Source: Bimuria novae-zelandiae CBS 107.79 (taxonomy: Eukaryota; Ascomycota; Dothideomycetes; Pleosporales; Didymosphaeriaceae). From it: DNA of 64,000 nt. Location: positions 742,818 to 806,817 of the forward strand of contig ML976662.1 in the NCBI GenBank assembly GCA_010015655.1. The letters run 5' to 3'. The first letter of the stretch is position 1. Every line of letters starts with the position of its first letter. Positions 21,561 through 34,091 of the stretch are shown here, piece by piece. A program made the translations under genes and the position numbers. Below the pieces are notes generated by a model that made no database searches, was not told the DNA's origin, and saw nothing but the letters and a program-made list of their open reading frames with translations.

Positions 21561-22048
21561 GGCTACCGTGGAGTCGTCATTCGGGACGGATGGGCTCGCG
21601 GGATATTAGGACGGGTGCAGCGGACACGGCGTTTGGGTTGTGGTGCGGCTGCTCAGTCGGCGGGAGGCTTGCACATGGTTCGGTGATCAGTGGCATGGAT
21701 GATGCGCATGCCCAGGACTAGGTGAGGCTCGTGGCATGTGAACCTCGGCTGGGTGCGCCTTTCTGGACCTTGCATCCCCACAGCCTGCCTAACTTGATTT
21801 GGGAACAAGCTTTTCCTCCGCATTTTGCTTGTGATCGTCGAGCACGAGGCCAGATGTAATCTACACGGCGAATCAAAAACTTTCTCTGCGTCTGCAATAC
21901 AAGATCACCATACTGAGCTCAAAGGGATTAGCACTTTTTCAACCGATGCATTATCAAGAATGTGTTCAACATGTATATTCCGACTCCATAGATACGTGCT
22001 CTCTACCTCCACAAGAATTCTCCCTAGTATCCTCCTGCGATAACCACC
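21561..22048. other. Intergenic, ABC transporter upstream region
   Basis: 488 bp between two genes on the minus strand. It should carry the ABC transporter promoter and the 3' flank of the monooxygenase. No specific site is recognised. Confidence 0.5.
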
Positions 22049-24209
22049 TCAATACGAAAAAGCCCGTACGCTATACATCCCATGCTCCTCCGGCCTCGGC
22101 GCAACCGGCACATTCGGATTCAAAAAGTCCCTATACAAATACCACGCCAAATCCCTGCCCTCCTTCTCATTAACACTAAACCCATTCCCCAACCACTTCA
22201 ACTGATTCGCCCTCCTCCTCTTTCCACCCCTCCCCTCCACCCCCGCAATAGCCATACTATCAATCCTCTTCTGCTTCGCCCCTTCCACCCCACCCTCTTC
22301 CCCCTCCACCGCAGCGCTCCCCCTCTCTTCAAGCGCCTCAAGCCCACTCACCGCCCCCAGCTCCTCCCGATACACATACTCATAATCCTCCCACCTTGGA
22401 CTCCTCATCGCCTCAATACAATGCAGCGTACTCCCCGGCCACAACCCCACCACCTTCCCCTCCTTACACTTATACCAACTACTACACTCCTCCGCAAACA
22501 CGGTCCCCTTGAAATACTCATCAACGTACTCTGCGAAATCCTCTTCCCGCTCTTTCTTCACAACCATGTACGCGATATCTTCTTTCTGCAGCTTGCGAAT
22601 CGCTTTGATGATGTAGTCGCCCACGTTCTCGATCATGCACGTTAGCGAGCCGCTGCCGACGGCGCTGTTTGCACCGAGCATGACGAAGAAGTTGGGGAAA
22701 GAAGAAAGGCTATGGGAAAGATAGTTTGAAGGGCGGCCCGACCATTTTTCCGCGAGGGAGAGGTTGTGCAGGCCGGTGATGGGGAAGGGGGGTGAGGTGT
22801 TGGCGTGGAAGCCGGTGGCGCAGACGAGGGCGTCGATTTCATGAGTGCTGCCGTCAACAGTATGAATCGCGTGTTCAGAGATCTTGGTAATGCGCGACGT
22901 GACGAATGCGACGTTGGGCTGGGTGAGGGCTTCGAGGTAGCCGGGGCCGGGGGTGAGGCGTCTGCATCCGGGGGAGAAAGACGGGAGGAGGGAGTCGAAG
23001 ATGTGCGGTTTCGATTCCAGACGCTTTTTCATGCTTTCCTCGAACAGCTTTTTTGCACCGAGCTGGAGCGGGGTGCCCCGTATGGTGACGGCGTGGATGC
23101 CGTTGCCGTCTTCCTCGACCGCGAGCCGGAATTTCGCGTAGTACTCCGAGTCTTCTGCGAAGCGCTTGCGGAGCTCGGGCGGGATGGTGAAGCCATCGAA
23201 GCCGTATTTACCCCAGAGGCTGTGGCCGAAGGGTGGCGAGATCCAGGTCTTACTACGGACGAATGCGGATACATGCGTTCCTGGGAGTTGTTGGAGGGAG
23301 GGCACGATTTGAATGGAGGAGGAGCCAGCGCCGATCACACCGATGCGCTTGTTCGTGAAATCGTAGCTAGAGTAGTTGGTTACTTTGCTCATCCAGATAC
23401 CACCATGCAAGAAGTGGCTTACTCCTCGTTCCATCTCGCCGAGTGCATCACCTCGCCCTTGAACGTCTCCAGGCCTTCAATCTTCGGCCATGCCGGAGTG
23501 TTCAAGTTTCCTCGCGCACTGATCAAGACGTCAGATTGATCGTTTATGATCTCGCCCGTGGTGAGGTTCTTGACTGCGATGTTCCATTTCGCGATTGCGT
23601 CATCCCACCGACATTCAGTGACTTCGTGCGAGAGTTTGATGAATCGGTCTGCAGAATACTTCTTCGCGGTTTGTTCCAGGTAGGCTTGAATTTCGCGCGC
23701 TGGCGCATACAGCGAGGACCAGTCGCGGTTGGGCTCGAACTAGAGAGAAGGTCAGATGGAAATTTCCAATCGGCAGACAGGACATACAGTGTACTGATAA
23801 GAATGCGCTGCAGGTCGTGTTAGTTTGACATGACGAAACCAATCGTGGAGTAAAACGTACAGGGAATGTCGCATGCGCAGCCAAGGTATCTATAGAGGTA
23901 TTAGCTCATTTCTCCGGCGTGCTTCGTCACAAACTTGGGCTCGGCGTACCTGTTTTCATACCACGTCCCGCCTACCCCAGCGTTCTTCTCGTATACCACC
24001 AGCTCCACGTTGCGCAGGCGTTCGGGAATGCGAATGGAGTGATAGATTCCAGAGTACCCAGCACCAATCACAATGACCTTCAAAGGGCGGAAATTCTCGA
24101 TCGGTTCGTCCCGCAGTTGGTACGAATGAATGCCGTTTGTGCCTCCATTGCTGTCACCGTTGGTAGTCACGAGGGGTGTCTCTTCAGGGAGCGAAGGCAC
24201 AGCGGACAT
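22049..24209 (-). CDS. Baeyer-Villiger-type flavin monooxygenase
   Basis: Five exons: 24209-23950, 23889-23861, 23807-23788, 23739-23423, 23366-22049 (647 aa), with introns of 60, 53, 48 and 56 nt. Two exons are only 29 and 20 nt, but the translation across them ([19 protein letters not shown]) is exactly that of the family. The FAD Rossmann motif is [14 protein letters not shown]. The Baeyer-Villiger fingerprint FxGxxxHxxxW is present as [11 protein letters not shown], followed by the NADPH Rossmann motif [12 protein letters not shown]. The enzyme should insert oxygen next to a ketone, or oxidise a heteroatom, using NADPH and O2; the substrate is unknown. There is no tailoring or scaffold enzyme next to it, so a biosynthetic cluster is not indicated. 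The start ATG 24209 is preferred over an upstream TTG. Confidence 0.92.
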
Positions 24210-24739
24210 GATCAAGGCGAGTATGACAAGTGATAATCAACGTCAATTGGTATAGGCTGACTTTGAAGCGGTGGTAAGGTACCCAGAGGGTGGTATATAC
24301 ACTAACAGTACAAGTGATGAAGAGCAGGACGCCGACCGGCAACTGCAAAATGGGTATTCAAGGTGTATGGTAAAACAAACGCCGCGGAACAAAAGCCGTT
24401 TATACCTCCCATCTCCTTGGGGTCATTCCTTCATGCGTAATTCTTCGAGTCGAATTGCCGATGCTTTGCGCCAGTCAAGCTTGTCGGCTGGCGGGGTTAC
24501 CTTTTCCCCACATTTAAACACGACACCACGCGCCACGCCCCCGCATGCCGACATGCTGAGCGGAACGCGTCCGAGGAGTTTGGTAGGTGTTTGTTCAAAT
24601 GTTTGAGTACCATTATATGAACCCATGATGGCGCATACAGAAATCAAAGGTACTCAAACACACGCAACCTGGTTTCGTGTCTACCGACATGGCACCGGCA
24701 CGTTAAGATTCGTGAGCAAGCGACTCGAGACGGCGGGAG
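24210..24739. other. Intergenic, monooxygenase upstream region
   Basis: Normal composition, no gene. It lies between the start of the monooxygenase and the 3' end of the WD40 gene, both on the minus strand. Confidence 0.5.
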
Positions 24740-26678
24740 CTACCTGGTCACCGGAACGATCGCAATCTATAGAACTTTCAGTTAGTCAAATTACAAGGAT
24801 TTGGGTCGGTCGACCCGTGCGTTGCTCGTCCTGGGTAAAAACAAGGCACGTCCAGGCCCGGTATCGCACTCACCTGGTTCCTTAGGGCCACAGATAGCCT
24901 CGAGCTATCGGGATCCCATCCTAGGCTGAATTCGCCATCAACGCCAGGATTCCAGTCGCCCTGGGCCTGCCAACTTGCAACGGGGACATCTCGTTTGTTC
25001 ATATCCCAAATGGTCACAGCATCAGGGCCCGCCGCAGCGAGTAAGGCACCGTCGGGAGAGAAGGCGACCTTGAAGGCTTGGCTCTTTTCCGTCGTCGGGA
25101 GTTTCTTGACGCATTTAAACGGTGAATTGGCATCCCACACGCGCACCACCCCCGCCATGGAACAGGTCGACAGCCACACCGGGGCTTCTGAGGTTGGCGC
25201 GGGTGATGAGTGTTTGAATTCGCCAGTGTCGGGGCGCTTGCGAAAGTCTAGGTCTGTGGGGTATTGGTCGGGGTATTGGTGTGTCTGCAAGCTGAGAGGG
25301 CTATTCGGGTGAATTATGCCCAACAGGTTGGTGCTGCCTTCCATTCCGAGCGCAGCAAGAATACCGGATGAAGGCTCGTATTTTAACGTTTCCCATGTAG
25401 CTTTCGTGTCAAAAGTTCGCTGTGTTTTTAGGCCGTCGTCGATTTCGTAAATTTTGAATAATTCGATACCGCAAACGGCGAAGGCGGAGTCGCTGATCCA
25501 AAGGGCATCGAAAATAACCGAGTCGGTGAATTCGGCCCATGCTGGGATAGAGTCGTTGTGGTTCTTCCAGATCTTTATCGATCCACGCTCTCCATCGGTC
25601 GATATGGACAAAAGCAGCTCTTTCTCCTTGTTCCATCTCAATGTGTTGACGAGGCCAGCGGTGGATGAAATTACTTGATAGTCTTCACCTCCCTCTATGA
25701 CCTTGATGAGCTTGTCTATCATCATCTTCTCCCCAGTCTCGTTGACTATCTCCTCGCGGGCGGACACGGCGACCTCTGCTTTCGAGATCCAGCACAATGC
25801 GGTGACGGAGTATTTGTTCATGGGAAGTTTTAGATCCACGGGCTCGACGGCCGATGGCGCGTCTGTGTTGGTCTCTTTGGGAATGACGTGAATGTTGAGC
25901 AGCGAGCGGCCGGCGGTCAGTAGCACGGGAGCATCCGAAGGCCCCCAAGAGGTGTGTTCTACGACTTTCTCGGGATCTTTGAGGCGTGGTATGAAGGTGG
26001 TATGGGGCGCCAGATGGGCAACAGGTTCGGTTTGCACGTCGGCACTCTGGCCAATGCTGAGGGTGGAGATGGGGAGGTCGACAGGCGAGTCGGCTTCAGA
26101 GGCCACGGCTTCGGATTCGGCGCGCACGCTGTTGACGCTCGGAGCGACGTGGTTCGTGCCATTGGTGTCAATGTCCATGACATCGCCGTTGACGTGTTCG
26201 GCGGCGCGTGGCTCCGTCACGACGCCGTTCGGCTTGCCTTTCCTCTTCTTGGTTGCGACCTTCTTCGGCGGAGGTTCCTGTACGGCGCCATTTGCCTCCT
26301 CGGCGAGCTCGTGGGCGGGGATGCCTTGGTCGAGGGTGAGCAGGGCGCCGTTGCGCGCGGAATACGGACGGCCATGGTCGCGGCCAAAGTCGTAGCGCTG
26401 CGGGATCTGCTCTTTCGTCAGCTGGTCGCAAGTGATGCTGGATGTTATGGGCATGCACGTACGTTGGCAGCCTCGGCTTGCAACTTGTCGAACCACAGGC
26501 CGTCCTGCAAAAGGTTGACGAGCGTGTGCGGCTGCACGTCGCGCGCAAATGGCAGCGTCTGGGGGTCGCGGATCCAGCAGCGCGAGAGGTGCAGCGCGGC
26601 ATTGCCGTAGCCGGCCTCTTGGAGGTAGCGCCAGACGAGGTAGTTCACCACATTGGATGACAGAGGCTCGATGGTCAT
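24740..26678 (-). CDS. LisH/WD40 protein, TBL1/Sif2-like corepressor subunit
   Basis: Three exons: 26678-26463, 26421-24874, 24766-24740 (596 aa). Introns are 41 nt and 107 nt; the last exon encodes only IAIVPVTR and the stop. Residues about 5-40 are a LisH dimerisation motif (VVNYLVWRYLQEAGYGNAA). They are followed by a Lys-rich segment with PPKKVATKKRKGKPNG (possible nuclear signal), then WD40 repeats from about residue 220 to the end (for example SIKIWKNH, VVRVWDANS, VTIWDMNKRD). This is the architecture of TBL1XR1 and yeast Sif2, subunits of SMRT/NCoR-like and Set3 histone deacetylase complexes. A nuclear role in repression is inferred from the family. It is divergent with the TMEM115-like gene, sharing a 344-bp upstream region. 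Confidence 0.9.
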
Positions 26679-27022
26679 GGCGGGCGCATGTCGGCGCGGC
26701 GCGCGCTGACTGGGAGGATCCGACGTATGTGGGCCTGTGTGCTGGGAATTGAAGAATATCGGTATTGTCGACGGGGGAGTCGCTTTGGCTTTGGCTTTGG
26801 CTTTGGCTTTGGCTTTGGGGTGCCTGCGGAGGATGTGCGGTTGCTTAGCGTTGGAGCGGGTGCAGCAGAAGCGCAGCAAGGATCGTCTCGCGTAATTCAA
26901 CAAGGCTCCGGCAGCCACAGTGTAACCACCACCAGCCAGCGTGGACACGGTCATTCTTAGGGACCGCCTGAATCCAGCCCTAGTCATCGCGCGCTCTCGC
27001 AGCGCACGCCCGCCGCTCCATC
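26679..27022. promoter_or_regulatory. Shared divergent upstream region of the WD40 and TMEM115-like genes
   Basis: The two start codons face away from each other 344 bp apart, so both promoters and both 5' leaders must fit here. It contains a (GCTTTG)n hexamer tract at about 26782-26818. No TATA box is obvious. Confidence 0.6.
26782..26818. repeat. GCTTTG hexanucleotide microsatellite
   Basis: About six perfect copies lie inside the divergent promoter region, probably in or near the 5' leader of the WD40 gene, where the minus strand reads CAAAGC repeats. Confidence 0.9.
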
Positions 27023-28144
27023 ATGGCCCGCATCAGCCTGCCGCCCTTGACTCGCGGCCTCCTCGCGTCGCTGGTCATCTTTACGCTGTTCAACTTCGCC
27101 CTCCGCCCTGCCTCGAGCTGGTCCGAACGCGCCGCAAAGCCCGTAACCGCCGTGGGGAATGGCGTGCCCTACCTCTCCATCGTGCCGGGAGTGTCGGTCG
27201 TCTATCCGTGGGTCTTCCTGCTGGCAACCACCGTGGAGCAAAACGTACTGGGCCTGGTGACAACGGGCCTCACCGTCTTCTACGGGGGCCGCTATCTGGA
27301 GCGCGCATGGGGCTCGACCGAGTTCGCCAAGTTCATCCTCTTCGTGTCCATGGTCCCGAACCTGCTGAGCTTCATCCTCTACGTCGTAGGCTATGTCCTC
27401 TCCAAGAATGAGCGCACGCTGTGAGTGAGGCCGCGCGAAGCAAACGTGTTTCCCATTAATCCTTGTAGTACCACCACAATCTCTGGCGGCATCGCCATCC
27501 AAGCCGGATTCCTTGTCTCCTTTAAACAACTTGTCCCCGAACACACGGTTGCCATTGCAAAGGGCCTCATTCGTATGCGCGTCAAGCATTTCCCCGCCAT
27601 ATTCCTCCTCGCCAACACCATATCGGGTATTGCCCTCGGCACCGAGACGGCCATGTTCCTCGCCTGGTTCGGCTTCATGACCGCCTGGGTCTACCTTCGC
27701 TTCTACCGCATCAGCCCTTCCATGTCCTCTGCGGCCACAGGCGACGGCTCCGTCATCAAGGGGGACGCGTCCGACACCTTTGCCTTCGCGCACTTCTTCC
27801 CGGAGCCTATACAAACTCCTGTGGGCACTGTGGCCGATCAGGTCTATAGCACCATGGTGTCACTAAAAGTTTGCACACCATTTTCTGCCGAGGACATCGA
27901 TGCAGGCAACGAGCAGGCAAGCGCAAGAGTAGAAGGGGGCTTGCCCAGCATAATGAACCCCAACAGTCGCGGCGGAAAGGGCGGCCAAACACGCGCCGAG
28001 GCAGAGCGGAGACGCGCGCTGGCATTGAAAGCTTTGGACCAGAGGTTACATGCTGCGGCTTCACGACCAGCACCGGCGCCATCAGTACCCGCACCGGCCG
28101 TGCTGACGAAGTCACAAGATTCGACTTCCGAGCCAGCGACATAG
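27023..28144 (+). CDS. TMEM115-like (DUF1751) rhomboid-fold membrane protein
   Basis: Two exons, 27023-27420 and 27469-28144, with a 48-nt intron (GTGAGT...TTGTAG); 357 aa. Several hydrophobic segments fill residues about 10-200: LLASLVIFTLFNFAL, then YPWVFLLATTVEQN, FILFVSMVPNLLSFILYVVG, and AMFLAWFGFMTAWVYLRFY. The conserved GGRYLERAWGS and the FPEPIQ motif after the membrane domain identify the TMEM115/DUF1751 family (yeast YOL107W). These are Golgi/ER proteins related in fold to rhomboids but lacking the protease Ser-His pair. The C-terminal 120 residues are polar, then Ala/Pro-rich, and probably cytosolic. Confidence 0.9.
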
Positions 28145-28939
28145 CCTTTCATGTAGCCTCGGTCGTCGTTTTCTCCCAAGACTTTTTGTGATATTTGGAC
28201 ATCCATAGCGCACGGCGTTACCTGTTGTCATTGTTGTTTTTTTGGGCTAGGCGTAGAAAAGCTGAGATACCATCGTAGCGATGCATTGTACATCTGCCGT
28301 ACCTGCATTTGGATTGAAACGACTCATGCTAGGATTAACAAGGGATATTTACTCTTCCTCGCTCCATGATTGTGCTTGTCACCGTGTGGACATGGTGACA
28401 GCCATGCTGTAGAACCAATCCCCTTTGCACTAACTCTATCGATATGTTGAAGGCAAGAATGCGAAGCAAAAACCCACCGTGCGAAGGTGATTCACGAACC
28501 TGGGGAATAGCGTCGTTCCATTGTGAGTTTACAATCGCAGTGTTTTCGCAAAGCAGGTCCTCTTATAGTTAATGGAGGTAAGTCGGGTTAAGCGGGCATG
28601 GCTCCGCGTGGTACCGTGTAACGAACGTAACGCGCGACTTCCCTACCACCCGCCCAAGCTAGCGTCTATATGTCGGACCTATGCGCAATCAACACAACAC
28701 GTTTAATTTGATGCTGTGCTGGCTTGTAGGCCAACAGACTTCCATGTATAAAGAGGGAGGCGTGGTCCACTTATACTTACACTATAGCATTCTTCACTAA
28801 CCTCATCTTGAATCGCTTTAATATATAATCTCCAGATACTACACACATCCGTCGTATAACTCTTCGTAATACTCCCCAGACGCACAGAGCTACCAATTCA
28901 CCCACCTCGAAAAAAAAAAAAAATCAGAAGCTACTTAAT
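28145..28939. other. Intergenic, upstream region of the small secreted protein
   Basis: No gene is seen. A run of 14 A residues (about 28910-28923) lies just before the ATG at 28940. Confidence 0.5.
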
Positions 28940-29495
28940 ATGTTCTCAACACTCTTCACCATCTTCGCGCTCCTCGCACCAACTATCCTCGCGCGCCCAT
29001 CAATCACACACCTCTCCCACCGCGACGACTATGCAAAAGACGCGCACGTACGTCCCTGATTTACTTTCAATTATAGGAACCGACTGACCTCCACGCTAGA
29101 TCTACATCTGCGAACACACCCACTACACCGGCCACTGCATCATCATATACTACCCCCTCGGCTCCGGCGCGTGCATGGCGCTCGACGGCACGGCAAGTAG
29201 TATTTTGCTCGTGGAAAATTCCACTTTGTGTACGTTTTATAAGTACGTTTGCTTTTCCTACCTTTTTTTTTGGTTTTTTTTTTTTTTTTTTNNNNNNNNN
29301 NNNNNNNNNNNNNNNNNNNNNNNNNNNNNNNNNNNNNNNNNNNNNNNNNNNNNNNNNNNNNNNNNNAGGAATGGGTCTTGTCGGACGTTCGATGGGAGTG
29401 GGACGCTGAAGGTGAGTGGGAGGAAGGAGGATTTGACGACGGAGGGGGAAGGGTGGAATGATGTGGTTAGGGGGGTGATGTGTTTTGAGGGGTGA
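28940..29495 (+). CDS. Small secreted Cys-containing protein, beta/gamma-crystallin-like
   Basis: Exons are 28940-29047, 29100-29242 and 29369-29495, giving 125 aa. Intron 1 is GTACGT...CGCTAG. Intron 2 starts GTACGT at 29243, contains a long T-tract and a 75-N assembly gap (29292-29366), and ends at AG 29367-29368, where the frame resumes exactly (TFYK then NGSC). Residues 1-18 are a signal peptide (MFSTLFTIFALLAPTILA). The mature part reads IYICEHTHYTGHC, then GSGACMALDGT, then TLCTFYKNGSCRTF, and ends near VRGVMCFEG. The spacing of aromatic, Gly and Cys residues resembles fungal secreted proteins with a crystallin-like fold. Six or more Cys suggest disulfides in an apoplastic or cell-wall protein. 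Function is unknown. It is convergent with the ankyrin gene 169 bp away. Confidence 0.78.
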
Positions 29496-29664
29496 GGGGG
29501 GTGGATGGTGGATGATGGTGGCGGGACAACATAGCCCTCGAAAAAAGTAAATCTAATCTTGTAATGTTTATCATCTTTCGCATACAATCTTCGCACCCAC
29601 ATACGCCAATACCTATACAATTTCACGCATACATCGCTTACTCACCCCAAACCCTAGGCCGCGA

Positions 29665-32600
29665 TCAATCCACCGTCCCCCACTCAATCTGCTTCCCCCC
29701 CCTCAACCCCGCATGCACCCTCGCACTCTCATCCACCCGATCCTGAATCTGCATCTGCATCTTCACATTCCGCCCCATATGCTCCTCCTTCTCCTTGAGC
29801 GCCCTCCTCTCCACCCCCGCCCTATGCTCCACCTCCCCCTTCCGCACCTCCACCATCCTGCTCTCCGCCACCACCGCCGCCGCCGCTCGCCGCTCCTCAA
29901 TCTGCGCCCGCTGCGCTGCGCTCTCGTGCTCCTGTGCCGTCAGCAGCGCGTGCCACGCTACCTTCTCCGCGCGCTTCATGCGCTCCGCTTCGCGCACGCG
30001 GTGCATAGCCGCGTCGTGCTGCCGCTGCTCGAGGGTTTGCGAGTGCGCTGCGGAGGCGGCGGCTGCGGCGAGGGCGGCGTCTTGGTTTTCCTGCTGGCGG
30101 CGGAGGGCGTCTATGTGGGAGGTTTCCTCGAGCATGCGCGCGTGGTCGGAGGCTTCTTTTGCGAGTCTGAGGGAGAGCCGGTGCTCTTTTTGGCGGGCGA
30201 CGAGGCGCGCGATGGAGGGGGGCAGGCCGATGGCGGAGGGGGGCTGGTCTTCGGTTGAGGAGTAGTATTTTGGTGAGCAACCTTTGTCGCGGAAGAGGTC
30301 TGGAGGGGTTAGTGTTCAGAAGATGTAATTGTTAGCCTGAGGCTGGGAGGATCTTACCGAGTAGGTCTTGTTTTTGGGCCGCGCGCGCAGGCGAAGGTAC
30401 GTGTTCGACATAGGAGATGGGCGAATACCAGAGACCTTTCGCATCGCAGAACATGTGCGACTCGTCGTTCAATTGCTCCCAGACTTCGGTCTCCAGAAGT
30501 GTATCCGTCATCTTCAATGGATCATGAGGATTGTCGAGCGCGAGGATTACGGCCGATCTCTCGTTCCGAGCTTTGAAGTTGGGTCGGGCTCCATTATCAA
30601 GGAGAAAGCGAAGGAGCCGCCTAGCTCGCGACAGCTGAGTACTGGTGCTCAACTCAGCGTTCAAGCAGAATTCGCCAAGCGCATTTCGTCCTTCATGGAG
30701 GCGAGAAGGAAAATTTGGATCGTGGCCGAATTTGATGAGCACCGCGGCGCCGTCAAGTTGCAAGTTTCTGGCAGCTTCGTGCAAGCTGCCATCATTTTTC
30801 AGGGCATGTGGCGCAAGTGCTTCCACCACTGAGGTTGCCGAGGAACTACTGGCGTAGAACAGAGCAGAGCGATTCCATTTGTCGCGGATGGAGGCGTCAG
30901 CATCATGCTCCAGCAGCGCTTTGACTATGTCCGAACGCCCTTCTCTTGCGGCGAGAGCTATCGGAGTAATCTCTGATACCGGAGCTACACGTGTAGATGA
31001 CGCTCCCGCTCGCAGCAGTGCTATGATCACCGCACTCGACACGAGTTTCTGAGGCTGCGCCAATGCGCATAGCACTGCGTGAATAGACTCCTCGCCCGTT
31101 GTAGAATCAACTACACCAGGGCTTGATGCGTCCGGATTGCAGCCATGGCTAAGCAGCTTGTTGATCAAACTTTCGCTCCTGGGGTATTTTTGGATAGCCA
31201 GGACCAAGGACGGAGGATGGCTCAAGTCCAGGTCGTCGGCAGTGCAGCCATGTCCGAAGCAGGCTTCGATTGAATCCAGCAACGTCTCTTCATCAAAGCC
31301 GCAGTCTATCAAAGATGGCAGAATGACTCTGTAGCTTGGACAGTGCGTCAAGAGCTTTGTGAAGAGCCTTGGGCTACGCCTCGCTGCGAAAACAAAGCAT
31401 ACTCCATTGGCGGCGTTCGCATCTGCGTGGTAGGACAACAGGCGCTCCACTATCGTATCGACTTCATCAAGTCCACTTGCAGGGTCAAGCACAGCTCGCA
31501 GGGCCATGTCAATAACGTTTTGCTCGATTCCACGGGAAAGAAGGTCATCTGCGATCTCGACAAGTGCGCTTGAGGATGGGTTATCCTGCGAGGTAGATAT
31601 TGGTGATGACTTGGATGTACAAAGTCGTCGAAGATTTTCAACATCGAACAGCGATCTGAAGGCCGTCGACACTGCGGCCCGAGAAGGTTCTTCCCTTCCA
31701 CTGAGCAACAGCTTGACAAATGAGGCATTCCCTGTGGCGGTAGAATTCACGAATGCATGACCACCATTGTAGTTGATGGAGGCTCCATTTACCAAAAGTA
31801 ATTGGACGATTGTTGTATCGCTCGTCTTCCCGAGCTGACGGCTTTCAGCCTCAAGAGCTTGATCAAGCGTATCCTGCGGTATGCCTTTGCTGAGCAAAAG
31901 TTTGAGAACCGCTTCTTTGTGCCGCACATTATCGAGCGAGATAGCACAGTCGAACGCAACTCCGATCAGTCTTGCGTTGGCAGCGATCAGTCGTTCGACT
32001 ATGTCAAGGTTATTTGAACCGCCTTTGATAGCAATGTCAAGGGCTTGCCTGGCAGGACCTTCCTCAACCCCACCCGCTAGAAGAAGCTCTAGCAATGCAA
32101 CAGTTGAGGAATGCCTGCTACCATTTGTATCGAATATGAGCGGGATCGCCGAAGATTTCCTCCGTGTAGAAGGGTTTGCGCCGCAAAGCAGACGCAGAGT
32201 GGCCACGTCCGCTTGGGAAACAGCAAGTTTGAACACTTGCCCATTGTCATAGTCAACATGGGCACCTCCATTGTATTAGCACTCGTTACGGCTGTGTATC
32301 CTCAAATCGAGCCGACCAGATCTATACATACCGTGACGTACCAACTCCGTGATCAAGCCGACGTCTCTTGAGCCGGAAGTGTCCGCTACAGCGTCTACCA
32401 GAGCTTGATCCACCTCGGGCCCTCGGGCTCCATGCTCCAAAAGCAGGCGGACTGTTGCAAGTCGTTCAGGTGCGGTGTATCCTGAACGAATAAGCGGGAA
32501 AACTTGCGCCAGTGACTGAGGTGGCGGTCGAGAAGCAAGCAACGAGCGTAGGCTGCGAGTGTCTTTTCTTGCAACGGCAGCTTGGATAGCCCTGTTATTG

Positions 32601-34091
32601 CCCTGCGCGAGCGGCGCGCCAGCGTTTATGAGAAAGTCCGTCAGCGCAGAATCGCCGTCCTCAACTGCGCGGACAAGCCATCGCTCGAGCGATCGGCCAT
32701 CGGCGCCTTTAGAAGCCAAAGCCTCTATCACATGCAGTCTATCAGATTTTGGAGCATCGAACGGCACCACATCCAATGCCATGGATGCATGAACAGGTGA
32801 AATAGAGGTGCTTAGAATCGCATCTACTAGTTTCCAGTTAGATTTTGAGATGGCTTTTCTCAAGCATTCTGCTTCATTCAGATCAGTCGGTACGCCATGA
32901 CTGATCAGCATCTCTGCCATGTCAACATCGTTGCGTTTACATGTAGCTATGAGTAATGCACCTAGAGAACGGTTATTCGGAGTCATTCCACAACACAAGA
33001 GCAGTTGCAAGAACCGGTATAAATCTTGCGAGTTTGATATCTGCATAGCAGTTTCGAACCCGACTTGGAGCGATGTCACGCTTAACGGAATAGGTCCAGC
33101 TGTAAGTGCGACTGCTAAGCGGTACTCGCGTTGCGAAATGGATGTGACGAAAGCACTAGCATTGTTGAAATTCGGATCAGCGCCGTGGCCGATTAACAGC
33201 GAAGTAGTCGGTTCTGACTTTTGTTGAACCGCTGCTGGAAGACAAGAAGAGATGATCTCAGGACGGAGAGCTTTTGGGGCTCTCAGTAGAAGGCGTATAA
33301 AATTTTGATCATTCGATCTAACAGCATCTGCCAAAGCGTTGGGGCATGCATTAAGGTCCGCGCCATGGCTGCTCTCGCACGAAGTCAGATCAAGTCAAGT
33401 ATGGGGATGGGTGGGTTTCAGGGAACATAACTCCGTACACTGTGTGATTCCTGAAAAGGTAACACAATGACGGATAAAACAAAAACTCTGTCCCCTAGAC
33501 AAGATTGGGCATCACGCACCGAAGTAATTCTTGCACACCGGCTTGGTTGTTCGCAGCAAGCGCAGCTTTGAGACCTTCATTCAGAGTCGTCTGATCTGCG
33601 CCAGAGGCTGCCAGCAGGCTGAGCGAGTCGGGCCGCCTGATGGTTGCGGCTCTCTGCAGCACCGTACTTCGTCTCCTGTCAGGTACTGCATTCTTGTTCG
33701 CCTTGCTCTTTTTCTCTGCAGCCTCAATAAAGTTGACTTTCGCCCCCAAATTGAGAAAAGCCTGGACCAGACCAACACTGGTGGCAGGTTTGTCTATAAC
33801 TGCTGATAGCGCCCTGTCAAGCTCATCTTGGGAGAACTCCCATTGATTGGTGTCCTGAAGCTTTTCTTTCTCTTTGGAGCTTCGGAAGATTCGTTTCAAC
33901 TGCTTTGCGGGATCTCGGTAGTCCTCGCCGTTTATCCTCTGCTCGACTAGCAATTGGCGAGCTAGTGTATCATCCTCCTGGCTGGCAATGGAAGCAGGCT
34001 GAGTTGGTGCGGGCAAGGAGGGCTGACGGACAGAGACCGGCTGGACGCCCGCCTCTCGGATGAGGTCTTGGAGGTCTTGTCTGGCTTTCAT
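29665..34091 (-). CDS. Large ankyrin-repeat protein (1383 aa) with C-terminal coiled coil
   Basis: Four exons: 34091-33520, 33368-32332, 32265-30358, 30299-29665. Introns are 151, 66 and 58 nt, and every junction preserves both frame and repeat spacing (for example ELLR then HGADLNACPNALADAV). Residues about 1-100 are polar. From about residue 120 to 1100 many degenerate ankyrin units follow, with motifs such as LLLEHGARGPEVDQALVDA, LLSHGCNPDASSPG and ALLEHDADASIRDKWNRSAL. The last 200 residues are Ala/Glu/Arg-rich coiled coil (EERRAAAAVVAESRMVEVRK). Ankyrin arrays are scaffolds for protein binding; the partner is unknown. There is no kinase, NACHT, signal or membrane part. Start ATG 34091 opens the first exon. 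The annotation is confident as a gene, not as a function. Confidence 0.9.

Noticed and set aside
19184..24209. Secondary-metabolite cluster around the monooxygenase and ABC transporter
   Set aside because: The transporter is of the peroxisomal ABCD type. There is no PKS, NRPS, terpene synthase or pathway regulator, and the neighbours are housekeeping genes.
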